From: Thermomonas sp.
Lineage (GTDB): Bacteria > Pseudomonadota > Gammaproteobacteria > Xanthomonadales > Xanthomonadaceae
Length of the DNA: 64,000 bases
Reading direction: 5' to 3'
Assembly (NCBI RefSeq): GCF_023953935.1
Contig: NZ_JAMLIW010000005.1
Span: 124,001-188,000, forward strand
Shown piece after piece: positions 22,039 through 30,938 of the stretch (position 1 is its first letter; each line of letters begins with the position of its first letter). The notes below the pieces were generated by a model that saw nothing but the letters and a program-made list of their open reading frames with translations, did no database searches and was not told the origin of the DNA. Made by a program: the position numbers and the translations under genes.

Positions 22039-22764
22039 TCAGGCCACTCGCGCGCAGACCCAGGCCTCGACCTGCGCAACGCCGGCCTTGCGCAATGCCT
22101 CGGCAGCGGCGTGCAGGGTGGCGCCGGTGGTCATCACATCATCGAACAAGGTGACGTGCTCCGGCAGGGCGGCGCCGGTGGGCACGGTGAAAGCCCCGCG
22201 CAGATTGCGCTTGCGCGCGGTGGCGTCCAGGGTCGATTGCGCCGCGGTTGCACGCTGGCGCTGCAGCAGTTCGGGGCGCAACGGAATCCGCAGCGCGCGC
22301 GCCAGCGGCCGCGCCAGCTCCAGCGCCTGGTCGTAGCCGCGCCGGCGCAGGCGGCTGCGGTGCAGCGGCAGCGGCACCAGGGTCGTCGCCCGCTCCAGGC
22401 CGGCGAACTGCGCGCACATGCTCTGGACCAGCACCCGGCCGGCGGCAAAATCGTGGTGGAATTTCAGCCGCGGCAGCAGCGCATCGACCGGGAAGGCGTA
22501 GTCGAATGCGGCGTGCACGGCGGCCAGCGGCGGTGGGTGTTGCAGGCAGTGGCCGCAGATTCCCGCCTGCGGCAGCGGCAAGGCGCAGCGCGTGCAGGCC
22601 GGCCCCTGCCACGGCAGCTGCGCGTGGCAGGCGGCGCACAGATCGCGGTCGGGCAAGCCCGGATCGCCGCAAACCACGCAGCGCGGCGCAAACAGCCAGC
22701 GCAGGGGGGCGCGCAGGTCTGCGTCAACTTTTTGGCGACCTGATTGGTTGACGTGGTGGTCCAT
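22039..22764 (-). CDS. comF: ComF family phosphoribosyltransferase-like protein
   Basis: The 241-residue product has an N-terminal zinc-ribbon-like region with CVVCG, CAAC, CTRC and CGHC pairs. A phosphoribosyltransferase fold follows, with the PRPP-binding motif [19 protein letters not shown]. ComF proteins act in DNA uptake in naturally competent bacteria, probably at the cytosolic side of the transport machinery. The family assignment is secure, while competence in this organism is inference. It diverges from bioB, and its ATG complements the bioB upstream ATG within the same CATG, so one of the two starts is probably wrong. Confidence 0.9.
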   Translation of the reverse strand: MDHHVNQSGRQKVDADLRAPLRWLFAPRCVVCGDPGLPDRDLCAACHAQLPWQGPACTRCALPLPQAGICGHCLQHPPPLAAVHAAFDYAFPVDALLPRLKFHHDFAAGRVLVQSMCAQFAGLERATTLVPLPLHRSRLRRRGYDQALELARPLARALRIPLRPELLQRQRATAAQSTLDATARKRNLRGAFTVPTGAALPEHVTLFDDVMTTGATLHAAAEALRKAGVAQVEAWVCARVA

Positions 22765-24007
22765 GCATTCCAGACTGCGCCCTTGCCCGCTTCAAGTCAG
22801 TCGGAAAACGCCCTTGTCCGCCGTCAGCCCTTTGCCCGATCGCCGCTTCCCGATCCGCCACGATTGGACCCGCGCCGAAGTTGAGGCCGTGTTCGATCTC
22901 CCGTTCACCGAACTGCTGCATCGTGCCGGCTGCGCCCACCGGGAGCATTTCGATCCAACCGAGGTCCAGGTCTCGACCCTGCTGTCGGTCAAGACCGGCG
23001 GCTGTCCCGAGGACTGCGCCTATTGCCCGCAGTCGGCCCACCACGGCACGTCGCTGGCGGCCAGCAAGCTGATGGACGTCGACGCGGTGGTCGAGCAGGC
23101 GCGCCAGGCCAAGGCCGACGGTGCGTCGCGGTTTTGCATGGGCGCGGCCTGGCGTTCGCCCAAGCCGCGCGACATGCCCAAGGTGGTGGCGATGGTGCGG
23201 GCGGTGAAGGCGCTGGGGCTGGAGACTTGCGTCACGCTGGGGATGCTGGATGCCGGACAGGCGCGGGAATTGAAGGACGCCGGGCTGGACTACTACAACC
23301 ACAACCTCGACACCGACCCCGAGTATTACGGCCAGATCATCCACACCCGCACCGTGCAGGACCGCTTCGACACCCTGACGCATGTGCGCGATGCCGGCAT
23401 GAAAACCTGCTGCGGCGGGATCGTCGGCATGGGCGAAACCCGCCGCCAGCGCGCCAGCCTGCTGGTGACGCTGGCGAACCTGCCCCGGCATCCGGAATCG
23501 GTGCCGATCAACCAGCTGGTGCCGGTGGCAGGCACGCCGCTGGCAAACGCGCCGGCGCTGGATCCATTCGAATTCGTGCGTACGGTGGCGGTGGCGCGGA
23601 TCCTGATGCCGGCCTCGATGGTGCGGCTGTCGGCCGGCCGCGCCGCCATGAGCGACGAAATGCAGGCGCTGTGTTTCGCCGCCGGCGCCAACTCGATCTT
23701 CCACGGCGAAAAGCTGCTGACCACGGGCAACCCCGATCCGGGGTACGATAGCGCCCTGTTCCAACGCCTCGGTTTGCGCCCCATGTCCGTCGAAAACGTG
23801 AAATCCAGCCTCAGCGACATCCCCGGTCTGACCATCGTCAGGGAAAACAGCGGCGGCGGCTGCGGCGGTGGCGGCAGCTGCGGCTGCAGCGAAGGCGGCG
23901 GCACCGGCCCGACCCTGGCCGAGACCACCCGCAAGCGTGAGCTGGCCCAGCTTTCCCGCGAGCCGGAAGACGGCTGTGGCTGCGGCTGCGGATGCGAGCA
24001 CGGCTGA
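22763..24007 (+). CDS. bioB: Biotin synthase BioB with Cys/Gly-rich C-terminal tail
   Basis: BioB is the radical-SAM enzyme that inserts sulfur into dethiobiotin. From the ATG at 22763 the product has 414 residues. A TTG at 22814 is a better start if comF keeps its own ATG. The radical-SAM triad CPEDCAYC is at residues 81-88, and the [41 protein letters not shown] and MVRLSAGR motifs are intact. After about residue 350, where most BioB proteins end, come roughly 60 extra residues. They include [17 protein letters not shown] and a final [10 protein letters not shown], seven cysteines in all. Its stop lies inside the start of bioF. Confidence 0.96.
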   Translation: MHSRLRPCPLQVSRKTPLSAVSPLPDRRFPIRHDWTRAEVEAVFDLPFTELLHRAGCAHREHFDPTEVQVSTLLSVKTGGCPEDCAYCPQSAHHGTSLAASKLMDVDAVVEQARQAKADGASRFCMGAAWRSPKPRDMPKVVAMVRAVKALGLETCVTLGMLDAGQARELKDAGLDYYNHNLDTDPEYYGQIIHTRTVQDRFDTLTHVRDAGMKTCCGGIVGMGETRRQRASLLVTLANLPRHPESVPINQLVPVAGTPLANAPALDPFEFVRTVAVARILMPASMVRLSAGRAAMSDEMQALCFAAGANSIFHGEKLLTTGNPDPGYDSALFQRLGLRPMSVENVKSSLSDIPGLTIVRENSGGGCGGGGSCGCSEGGGTGPTLAETTRKRELAQLSREPEDGCGCGCGCEHG

Positions 24008-25200
24008 GCGACCGCATCGCCGCGCAGCGCGCGCGGCGTGAGCAAAACCAGCGAACCCGCGTGCGGCGCACCTGCCTGCGCCGCGACGGCGTGCGCTGTG
24101 AAGTCGTCGGCGTCGACGGCGCGCGCCGCTGGCTGCTGAATTTCTGCAGCAACGATTACCTCGGCCTGTCGCAGCATCCGCAGGTGCTGGCCGCCCTGCA
24201 CGCGGCGGCCAGCGCGGGCGGCACGGCTTCGCATCTGGTCTGCGGCCACGCGGCGGAACACGCGGTGCTGGAGCAGGCGCTGTGTGACTGGCAGCAGGCG
24301 CCGCGGGCGCTGCTGTTTTCCAGCGGCTATGCGGCCAATCTGGCGGTGCTGCAGGCGCTGCTGGGCCAGGGCGATGTCTGCGTGCAGGACCGGCGCAACC
24401 ACGCCAGCCTGATCGACGGCGCGCGCCTGGCCGGCTGCACGCTCAAGCGGTATCCGCACGGCGATGCCGACGGCGCCGCACGCCAGCTGGGCGCGCATCC
24501 GCACGGCGCAGCGGTGCTGGCGACCGACGCGGTGTTTTCGATGGACGGTGACATCGCCCCGCTGCGCGAGCTGGCTGCGGTGGCGTGTACGCAGGACGCG
24601 CTGCTGTATGTCGATGACGCCCACGGCGCCGGCGTGCTGGGGCCGGACGGATGCGGCAGCGTGGCGGCGGCCGGCCTGGGCGTGGATCAGGTGCCGTTGC
24701 GCCTGGTCACCTTCGGCAAGGCCCTGGGCGGCGTGGGCGCGGCGGTGATCGGGACCGACGCACTCGTCGAACATCTGCTGCAGACCGCGCGCGCCGCGAT
24801 CTACACCACCGCGATGCCGCCCGCGCAGGCGGCGGCCACCGCGGCCGCGCTGGCCGTCGTGCAGAGCGCGGAAGGCGACGCGCTGCGGGCGCGCCTGCAG
24901 GAAAACATCGCGCGGTTCCGCAGCGGCGCCGCACGCCTGGGCCTGCCGCTGCTGCCCTCCGTCACCGCAATCCAGCCGCTGCCGGTGGGCGAAGATGGCG
25001 CGGCGCTGGCGCTGTCACGGGCGCTGGAATCGTGCGGCTACTGGGTCGGCGCGATCCGCCCGCCGACCGTGCCGGAAGGCGGCGCGCGGCTGCGCATCAC
25101 CCTCAGCGCGAGCCATGCCGACGATCAGATCGACGGCCTGCTGGCCGCGCTGGCGCAGGCGCCCGAAGCACTCACACCCCGCCCACGCACAGGTATTTGA
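23992..25200 (+). CDS. bioF: 8-amino-7-oxononanoate synthase
   Basis: BioF is the PLP enzyme that condenses pimeloyl-ACP (or -CoA) with alanine, the first step of biotin ring assembly. The 402-residue protein has [14 protein letters not shown] near the start, [24 protein letters not shown] and the PLP lysine in [15 protein letters not shown] (about residue 243). The start ATG at 23992 overlaps the bioB stop by 16 bases. The 3' end overlaps the converging gabD gene by 29 bases. Confidence 0.96.
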   Translation: MRARLSDRIAAQRARREQNQRTRVRRTCLRRDGVRCEVVGVDGARRWLLNFCSNDYLGLSQHPQVLAALHAAASAGGTASHLVCGHAAEHAVLEQALCDWQQAPRALLFSSGYAANLAVLQALLGQGDVCVQDRRNHASLIDGARLAGCTLKRYPHGDADGAARQLGAHPHGAAVLATDAVFSMDGDIAPLRELAAVACTQDALLYVDDAHGAGVLGPDGCGSVAAAGLGVDQVPLRLVTFGKALGGVGAAVIGTDALVEHLLQTARAAIYTTAMPPAQAAATAAALAVVQSAEGDALRARLQENIARFRSGAARLGLPLLPSVTAIQPLPVGEDGAALALSRALESCGYWVGAIRPPTVPEGGARLRITLSASHADDQIDGLLAALAQAPEALTPRPRTGI

Positions 25201-26632
25201 GCTCGGTGTAATCGGCCAGCCCGTACTTCGAACCTTCGCGGCCGTGACCGGACTGCTTGACCCCGCCGAACGGCGCGACCTCGGTGGAAATCAGGCCGGT
25301 ATTGATGCCGACGATGCCGGCTTCCAGCGCCTCGGCCACCCGCCAGCTGCGGGTCAGATCACGGGTGTAGAAATACGCGGCCAGCCCGAATTCGGTGGCA
25401 TTGGCTTGGGCGATGACTTCGGCCTCGTCGTGGAAACGGAACAGCGGCGCGACCGGGCCGAAGATTTCCGTGTGCGCCAGCTGCATGTCCGGCGTGCAGC
25501 CGCGCAGCACGGTGGGCTGATAGAACGTGCCGCCAAGCGCATGGCGGGCGCCGCCGATGAGCACCTGTGCGCCCTTGGCCACGGCGTCGGCCACCAGCGT
25601 CTCGACCTTGGCCAGCGCCTTGGCGTCGATCAGCGGGCCTTGTTCGGTGATGCCTTCCAGCCCGTCGCCCACGCGCAGCTGCGCGACCGCGGCGACGAGC
25701 TTCTCCGCGAATGCGTCGAAGATGCCGTCCTGCACGAACAAGCGGTTGGCGCAGACGCAGGTCTGGCCACTGTTGCGGAATTTGCTCGCAATGGCACCGG
25801 CGGCCGCGGCGTCGAGGTCGGCATCGTCGAACACGATGAACGGCGCGTTGCCGCCCAGCTCCAGTGAAACGCGCTTGACGTCCTCGGCGCACTGCGCCAT
25901 CAGCTGCTTGCCGACCGCGGTGGAGCCGGTGAAGCTGAGCTTGCGCACGTCGGGATTGGAGGTCATCGCGCGGCCAATCGCGGCGGCATCGGCCCCGGTA
26001 ACGATATTGAACACGCCCGCCGGCAGCCCCGCCTGCTCGGCCAGCACGCCCAGCGCCAGCGCCGAGAACGGCGTTTGCAGCGCCGGCTTGCAGACCACCG
26101 TGCAGCCGGCCGCCAGCGCCGGGCCGAGCTTGCGGCCGAGCATGGCCGAGGGAAAGTTCCACGGCGTGATCGCCGCCACCACGCCGATCGGCTGGCGCAA
26201 AACGAGAATGCGTTTGTCGCTGGCGTGGCCGGGGATGGTGTCGCCGTCCATGCGCTTGGCTTCCTCGCCGAACCATTCCAGGAAGCTGGCCGAATAGGCG
26301 ATCTCGCCGCGCGATTCGGCCAGCGGCTTGCCTTGTTCGGCGGTCATCAGTCGCGCCAGGTCGTCCTGGTGTTCCAGCATCAGGTCGGCCAGCGCGCGCA
26401 GCACGCGGGCGCGCTCCTTCGCGGTCTTGCCGGCCCAGGCCGGAAAGGCTGCTTTCGCCGCCGCGATCGCGCGCGTGGTTTCCGCCGCGCCCATGTCGGG
26501 AACACTGCCCAGCCGCGCGCCGCTGGCGGGGTTGCGCACCTCGCAGGTGGCGCCGACGTCAGCATTGCACCACGCACCATTGATATACGCCTGTTGCCGC
26601 AGCAGGTCGGGACGGGACAACACGAGATTCAT
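25172..26632 (-). CDS. gabD: NADP-dependent succinate-semialdehyde dehydrogenase
   Basis: This aldehyde dehydrogenase oxidises succinate semialdehyde to succinate in the GABA pathway. The 486-residue product has the usual length. It contains [20 protein letters not shown], the [12 protein letters not shown] cofactor loop, the general base in [17 protein letters not shown], the catalytic cysteine in [11 protein letters not shown] and the C-terminal [18 protein letters not shown]. The ATG at 26632 is the first start matching the family. It sits on the opposite strand inside the biotin cluster. No gabT or gabP is adjacent. Confidence 0.93.
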   Translation of the reverse strand: MNLVLSRPDLLRQQAYINGAWCNADVGATCEVRNPASGARLGSVPDMGAAETTRAIAAAKAAFPAWAGKTAKERARVLRALADLMLEHQDDLARLMTAEQGKPLAESRGEIAYSASFLEWFGEEAKRMDGDTIPGHASDKRILVLRQPIGVVAAITPWNFPSAMLGRKLGPALAAGCTVVCKPALQTPFSALALGVLAEQAGLPAGVFNIVTGADAAAIGRAMTSNPDVRKLSFTGSTAVGKQLMAQCAEDVKRVSLELGGNAPFIVFDDADLDAAAAGAIASKFRNSGQTCVCANRLFVQDGIFDAFAEKLVAAVAQLRVGDGLEGITEQGPLIDAKALAKVETLVADAVAKGAQVLIGGARHALGGTFYQPTVLRGCTPDMQLAHTEIFGPVAPLFRFHDEAEVIAQANATEFGLAAYFYTRDLTRSWRVAEALEAGIVGINTGLISTEVAPFGGVKQSGHGREGSKYGLADYTELKYLCVGGV

Positions 26633-26774
26633 GGCGAGAGGTCCTTGCGATCGATGCGGATGGAGGAAAATGCCAGTATGACCACCGTGGCGTGATGGCC
26701 ATTGTCTCGACAGCCTACCCAAGGCGTTCCACACTATTGCACCGGCAAGACATCTCTTGGGAAGGTCCCAAGTA

Positions 26775-26862
26775 CCGTCATCCTCGCGAAAGCGGGGACT
26801 CATGGACGTTGACTGTTTGAAATGCAAAGTCCAGGGATTCCCGCTTTCGCGGGAATGACGAT
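26775..26862. repeat. Inverted repeat of the TCATTCCCGCGAAAGCGGGAATCC type
   Basis: The left arm (GTCATCCTCGCGAAAGCGGGGACT, 26777-26800) and the right arm (GGATTCCCGCTTTCGCGGGAATGACG, about 26834-26860) are inverted copies around 34 bases. This word family is dispersed in many proteobacterial genomes as small non-coding repeats. It sits between gabD and the CoA-transferase gene and may act in transcript processing or termination for either. Confidence 0.7.
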
Positions 26863-26871
26863 CAGAAGGTA

Positions 26872-28140
26872 GTGCTTCAACCTTTCCTGGATGCGCGCCG
26901 GTTGCCGTCATCACGCAAGGTGCAGGGTTTGAGCAGCAGCAATACCGCCCCGCTGGCCGGGCTGAAAGTCGTCGAACTGGCGCGCATCCTGGCTGGGCCG
27001 TGGATCGGCCAGACCTTGGCCGATCTGGGTGCCGACGTGATCAAGATCGAAGCGCCGATGGGTGACGACACCCGCCGCTGGGGGCCGCCCTTCGTCACGC
27101 GCGCCGATGGCGGTGCGGGCGATGCGGCGTATTACCACGCCTGCAATCGCGGCAAGCGCTCGTTGGTGGCTGATCTGCGCGATGCCGACGACGTGGCGCG
27201 GGTGCACAAACTCGCGGCGCGGGCCGATGTGTTCATCGAAAATTTCAAGGTCGGTGGATTGGCGAGATTCGGCCTCGACTACCCCAGCCTGCACGGGCGC
27301 AATCCGCGGCTGGTGTATTGCTCGGTGACAGGCTTCGGCCAGGACGGGCCGTATGCCGCGCGCGCCGGCTATGACGCGATGATCCAGGCGATGGGCGGGA
27401 TCATGAGCCTGACCGGCGCGCCCGATGGCCCGCCGCAGAAGATCGGGGTGGCCTTCGCCGACCTGTTCGCCGCCCAGCACGGCATCATCGCGATCCAGGC
27501 CGCGCTGCTGCAGCGTGCTCACACCGGCGTCGGTCAGCATATCGACATCGCCCTGCTCGATTCGATGGTCGGGATGCTGGCCAATCAGGCGATGAATTAC
27601 CTCGCCTCCGGACAGGTGCCGCAACGGTTGGGCAGCGCGCATCCAAACATCGTCCCCTACCAGCCGTTCGCCGCGCAGGATGGCGAATTGATGCTGGCGG
27701 TGGGCAACGATGCGCAGTTCATGCGCCTGTGCGCCGTGCTCGACCTGCCCGAGCTGGCTGCCGATGCGCGTTTTGCCGACAACGCCTCCCGCGTGCAGCA
27801 CCGGCACGCGCTGGAGCCGATGCTCGCCGCAGCCTTCGCGCAGCGCCCACGTGCCGATGTGTTGGTGGCGCTGGAACGCGCGGGCATTCCCGCTGGACCG
27901 ATCAACACGCTGGCGGACGTTTTCGCCGACCCGCAGGTGCGCCATCGCGGCCTGCGTCTGGAACTTTCCGATGCCGCCACTGCCGGCGGCGCGTTGCCGG
28001 GCCTGCGTACCCCGATCCGGTTCTCCGACGCTGCACTGGCGACGCAAACGCGCGCGCCGCAGCTGGGCGAACACAGCGCCGCCGTGCGCGCGGCGCTGGC
28101 GGCCAGCCCGGCTTGGCCGGCGCGCGAGGACGCGGCATGA
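26872..28140 (+). CDS. CaiB/BaiF family CoA-transferase (class III)
   Basis: The 422-residue product, counted from a GTG at 26872, belongs to the class III CoA-transferases, which move CoA between acids through an aspartyl-CoA intermediate. Recognisable pieces are LAGLKVVELARILAGPW, ADLGADVIKIE, ENFKVGGLARFGLDY, CSVTGFGQDGPYA and VAFADLFAAQHG with the catalytic Asp. GTG at 26920 and TTG at 26929 are alternative starts, and the last fits the family start best. Its stop overlaps the bioH start (ATGA). Substrate is unknown. The tight link to bioH and bioC invites the guess of a dicarboxylic or pimelic substrate. Confidence 0.88.
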   Translation: MLQPFLDARRLPSSRKVQGLSSSNTAPLAGLKVVELARILAGPWIGQTLADLGADVIKIEAPMGDDTRRWGPPFVTRADGGAGDAAYYHACNRGKRSLVADLRDADDVARVHKLAARADVFIENFKVGGLARFGLDYPSLHGRNPRLVYCSVTGFGQDGPYAARAGYDAMIQAMGGIMSLTGAPDGPPQKIGVAFADLFAAQHGIIAIQAALLQRAHTGVGQHIDIALLDSMVGMLANQAMNYLASGQVPQRLGSAHPNIVPYQPFAAQDGELMLAVGNDAQFMRLCAVLDLPELAADARFADNASRVQHRHALEPMLAAAFAQRPRADVLVALERAGIPAGPINTLADVFADPQVRHRGLRLELSDAATAGGALPGLRTPIRFSDAALATQTRAPQLGEHSAAVRAALAASPAWPAREDAA

Positions 28141-28955
28141 GCCTGCACGTCGAAGTCATCGGCAGCGGCCCGCCGCTGGTGCTGTTGCACGGCTGGGCCA
28201 TGCACGGCGGGGTGTTTCTGCCGCTGGCGGAGGCGCTGCGCGATCGCCATACGATGTATTTGGTCGACCTGCCTGGCCACGGCCACAGCCGCGACAACAC
28301 TGTGCCCGTGGAACTCGATGCCTGCGCGCGCGCGGTGCTGGAAGCGGCGCCGGTTGCGCCCTGGTGCGGTTGGTCGATGGGCGGTGCGATCGCACTGCAC
28401 GCGGCCAGCCGCTGGCCGCAGCGGATCCCGGTATTGGCGATGCTCGCCGCCACGCCGCGCTTCGTGGCCGCGCCGGACTGGCCGCAGGGGATGCCGGTGG
28501 CGACCTTTGCCGCGTTCGAGGCCGGACTGGCCGCCGATTGGCAGGCCACGGTCGAGCGCTTTCTTGCCTTGGAGGCCTTCGGCCTCGACGACGCGCGGGT
28601 ACGCACGCGGCAATTGCGCACGCTGGCGCTGGAACGCGGCGCGCCGTCGCCGCGGGTGCTGGCCGAAGGCCTGCGACTGCTGGAATCCACCGATTTGCGG
28701 CCACAGCTGCCGACCTTGGAAATACCAAGTCTGTGGATGGCGGGGCGACGCGACCGCGTTGTCTCGCCGTTGGCGATGCAGGCCGCCGCCGCGCTGACAC
28801 CCGGCGCACGCTTCATGCAGATCGAACACGCCGGCCACGCGCCATTTCTCACCCATCCGCAGGAAGTCGCCGCGGCATTGCTGGATTTTTTCGCCGCCGC
28901 GCCGACCCCGCCTGCACCGCCATCGAGCGAGCACCATGCCCACGCCCCTGTTTGA
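28137..28955 (+). CDS. bioH: Pimeloyl-[ACP] methyl ester esterase BioH
   Basis: BioH cleaves the methyl ester of pimeloyl-ACP once the chain is complete, releasing the substrate for BioF. The 272-residue alpha/beta hydrolase has LVLLHGWAMHGGVF (oxyanion region), the nucleophile in CGWSMGGAIALHAA, the acid in MAGRRDRVVSP and the histidine in EHAGHAPFLTHP. Its start overlaps the CoA-transferase stop and its end overlaps the start of bioC by 20 bases, so expression is coupled. The C-terminal 20 residues are Pro/Ala/His-rich and lie beyond the hydrolase fold. Confidence 0.93.
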   Translation: MSLHVEVIGSGPPLVLLHGWAMHGGVFLPLAEALRDRHTMYLVDLPGHGHSRDNTVPVELDACARAVLEAAPVAPWCGWSMGGAIALHAASRWPQRIPVLAMLAATPRFVAAPDWPQGMPVATFAAFEAGLAADWQATVERFLALEAFGLDDARVRTRQLRTLALERGAPSPRVLAEGLRLLESTDLRPQLPTLEIPSLWMAGRRDRVVSPLAMQAAAALTPGARFMQIEHAGHAPFLTHPQEVAAALLDFFAAAPTPPAPPSSEHHAHAPV

Positions 28956-29844
28956 TTCCCGCCAGATTCGCCGCCGATTCGCGCGCGCGGCGGCAACCTA
29001 CGATGCCGCCGCCGCCGTGCAGAAAATCGCCGAGCAGCGTCTGCTGGATTCGCTGGATTACCTCGATGATCCGGCGCTGCAGCGGCAACCGCCGCAGCGC
29101 GTGCTCGATCTGGGCTGCGGCACCGGCAGCGCCAGCCGGATCATGCAGAAACGCTGGCCGAAGGCGCAGATCATTTCGATGGATCTGGCGCTGCCGATGC
29201 TGGAGCGCACGCGCACCGGCTCGAAGCGCTGGAACCCGTTTGCGCAGGCGCCGCTGCCGGTGTGCGCCGATGCGCGCACGATTCCGCTGGCCGATGGCAC
29301 GGTCGACGTGATTTTCTCGAACCTGTGCCTGCAGTGGGTGGATGCGCTGGGGCAGGTGCTCAACAGCTTTCGCCGCGTGCTCAAGCCGCAGGGCCTGCTG
29401 CTGTTTTCCACTTTCGGTCCGGAAACCCTGTGGGAGCTGCGCGAGGCGTTCGCGCAGGCCGATGACGCGCCGCACGTGAGCGCATTCGTGGACGTGGCCG
29501 GGGTCGGCGATGCGCTGATCGACGCCGGCTTCTTCCAGCCGGTGGTCGACCGCGATGAAGAGGTCCGCCACCACCCCGACCTGCCCGCGTTGATGCGCGA
29601 GCTGCGCGCGCTCGGTGCCACCAACGCGCTACACAACCGGCGCGCGAGCCTGACCGGACGCGGCCGGTTTGCGGCGGCCGCGCAGGCCTACGAAGCGCAG
29701 CGCACGCCGGACGGGCTGCCGGCCACCTTCGAGATCATCAGTGCGATGGCCTGGGCACCGGAACACGGCGCACCGATCCGCGAAGGCGGCGTCGATCTTG
29801 TCACGGTGCCGGTGGCCAGCATCCCGATCCGGCGCCGACGATGA
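28936..29844 (+). CDS. bioC: Malonyl-ACP O-methyltransferase BioC
   Basis: BioC methylates malonyl-ACP so that fatty-acid synthase can extend it to pimeloyl-ACP methyl ester. The 302-residue product has RRFARAAATYDAAAAVQKI at the N-terminus, the SAM-binding RVLDLGCGTGSASR, FSNLCLQWVDALGQVLNSF, and GLLLFSTFGPETLWELREAF, all typical of BioC. It is somewhat longer than E. coli BioC. BioC and BioH together indicate the E. coli type of pimelate synthesis. Confidence 0.93.
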   Translation: MPTPLFDSRQIRRRFARAAATYDAAAAVQKIAEQRLLDSLDYLDDPALQRQPPQRVLDLGCGTGSASRIMQKRWPKAQIISMDLALPMLERTRTGSKRWNPFAQAPLPVCADARTIPLADGTVDVIFSNLCLQWVDALGQVLNSFRRVLKPQGLLLFSTFGPETLWELREAFAQADDAPHVSAFVDVAGVGDALIDAGFFQPVVDRDEEVRHHPDLPALMRELRALGATNALHNRRASLTGRGRFAAAAQAYEAQRTPDGLPATFEIISAMAWAPEHGAPIREGGVDLVTVPVASIPIRRRR

Positions 29845-30833
29845 GCCTGCGCCGACGCGTGCTGCTGGCAGTCGGGCTGTCGTTGTTGGCGGCGCTGTTC
29901 TTCACCTCCACCTACGTGGTCAACCGCGCGGTGGCGCTGGAGGGCGGCCACTGGGCGTGGACGGCGGCTTTGCGCTACCTGTTCATGCTGCCCCTGCTGC
30001 TGCCGCTGATGCCTTGGCAGGGCGGCGTTGCGCCGGTCTGGCGGTCGCTGCGCGCGGCGCCGGGGCCGTGGCTGCTGTGGAGCGGGATTGGCTTCGTGCT
30101 GTTCTATGTCCTGCTGAGCTATGCCGCAGCCAGCGGCCCGGCGTGGCTGGTGGCCGGAAGCTTTCAGCTGATGGTGGTAGCCGGGATGCTGTGCGCGCCG
30201 CTGCTCTACCGCGATGCGCGGGCGCGGGTTCCGCGCGCGGGGCTGGCGGTAGGGCTGGTGATCGTGGCCGGGGTGATGTTGATGCAATTCGGCCATGCCC
30301 AGGGCCGGCTCGATGTGGCGGCCTGGATTGCGCTGGCCTGCGTGGTGGTGTGCGCGGTGGCCTATCCGTTGGGCAATCGCGGGCTGTTGCTGCATCTGGA
30401 GCGCAGCGGCGAGCCGCTCAATGCCACCCAGCGCGTGTTCGGCATGACCTTGGCCAGCCAGCCGGCGTGGTGGGCGCTGGCGCTGTGGGCGTGGCTGCGG
30501 GTGGGGCCGCCGACGCCGTCCCAGGCCGAAGCGGTGCTGGTGGTGGCGGTTCTGGCCGGGGTCGTGGCCACCATCCTGTTTTTCCAGGCCAGCGGCATGG
30601 TGCGGACGCAGGCCACCGCGCTGGGCGCGGTGGAGGCGATGCAGGCGTCCGAGGTGGTGTTTGCGGCCCTGCTCGGCGTGCTGTTCCTGGGCGAGGCGTG
30701 GCCGGCGGGAGTAGCGCTGTGGGGTTTGTGCGTCGTGGTGGCCGGGATGGCGCTGTTCGCGTGGGTGGTTGCGCGCGAAGCCGTGCACGACCAGCGCAAG
30801 GTGCAGGCCCTGCGCAGCGACAGCGGGCCGTGA
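29841..30833 (+). CDS. DMT-superfamily multidrug-type transporter
   Basis: The 330-residue protein has ten predicted membrane helices in two related halves. It contains FFTSTYVVNRAVALEGGHWAW and EASEVVFAALLGVLFLGE-like segments characteristic of the EamA/multidrug-resistance-efflux branch of the DMT superfamily. It overlaps bioC by four bases and closes the CoA-transferase-bioH-bioC unit. The position suggests movement of a biotin-pathway compound, but nothing in the sequence proves this. Confidence 0.8.
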   Translation: MSLRRRVLLAVGLSLLAALFFTSTYVVNRAVALEGGHWAWTAALRYLFMLPLLLPLMPWQGGVAPVWRSLRAAPGPWLLWSGIGFVLFYVLLSYAAASGPAWLVAGSFQLMVVAGMLCAPLLYRDARARVPRAGLAVGLVIVAGVMLMQFGHAQGRLDVAAWIALACVVVCAVAYPLGNRGLLLHLERSGEPLNATQRVFGMTLASQPAWWALALWAWLRVGPPTPSQAEAVLVVAVLAGVVATILFFQASGMVRTQATALGAVEAMQASEVVFAALLGVLFLGEAWPAGVALWGLCVVVAGMALFAWVVAREAVHDQRKVQALRSDSGP

Positions 30834-30938
30834 ACCGCGGCGGTCCATCGCAGCCCGCGGCCTGTGGCCGCGGTCGGCTCCTGCAGGTGGGGCGTTTTTC
30901 GTAGGCGAGCCGCAGGGGCGCGCTGAGGGCCCGTGACC

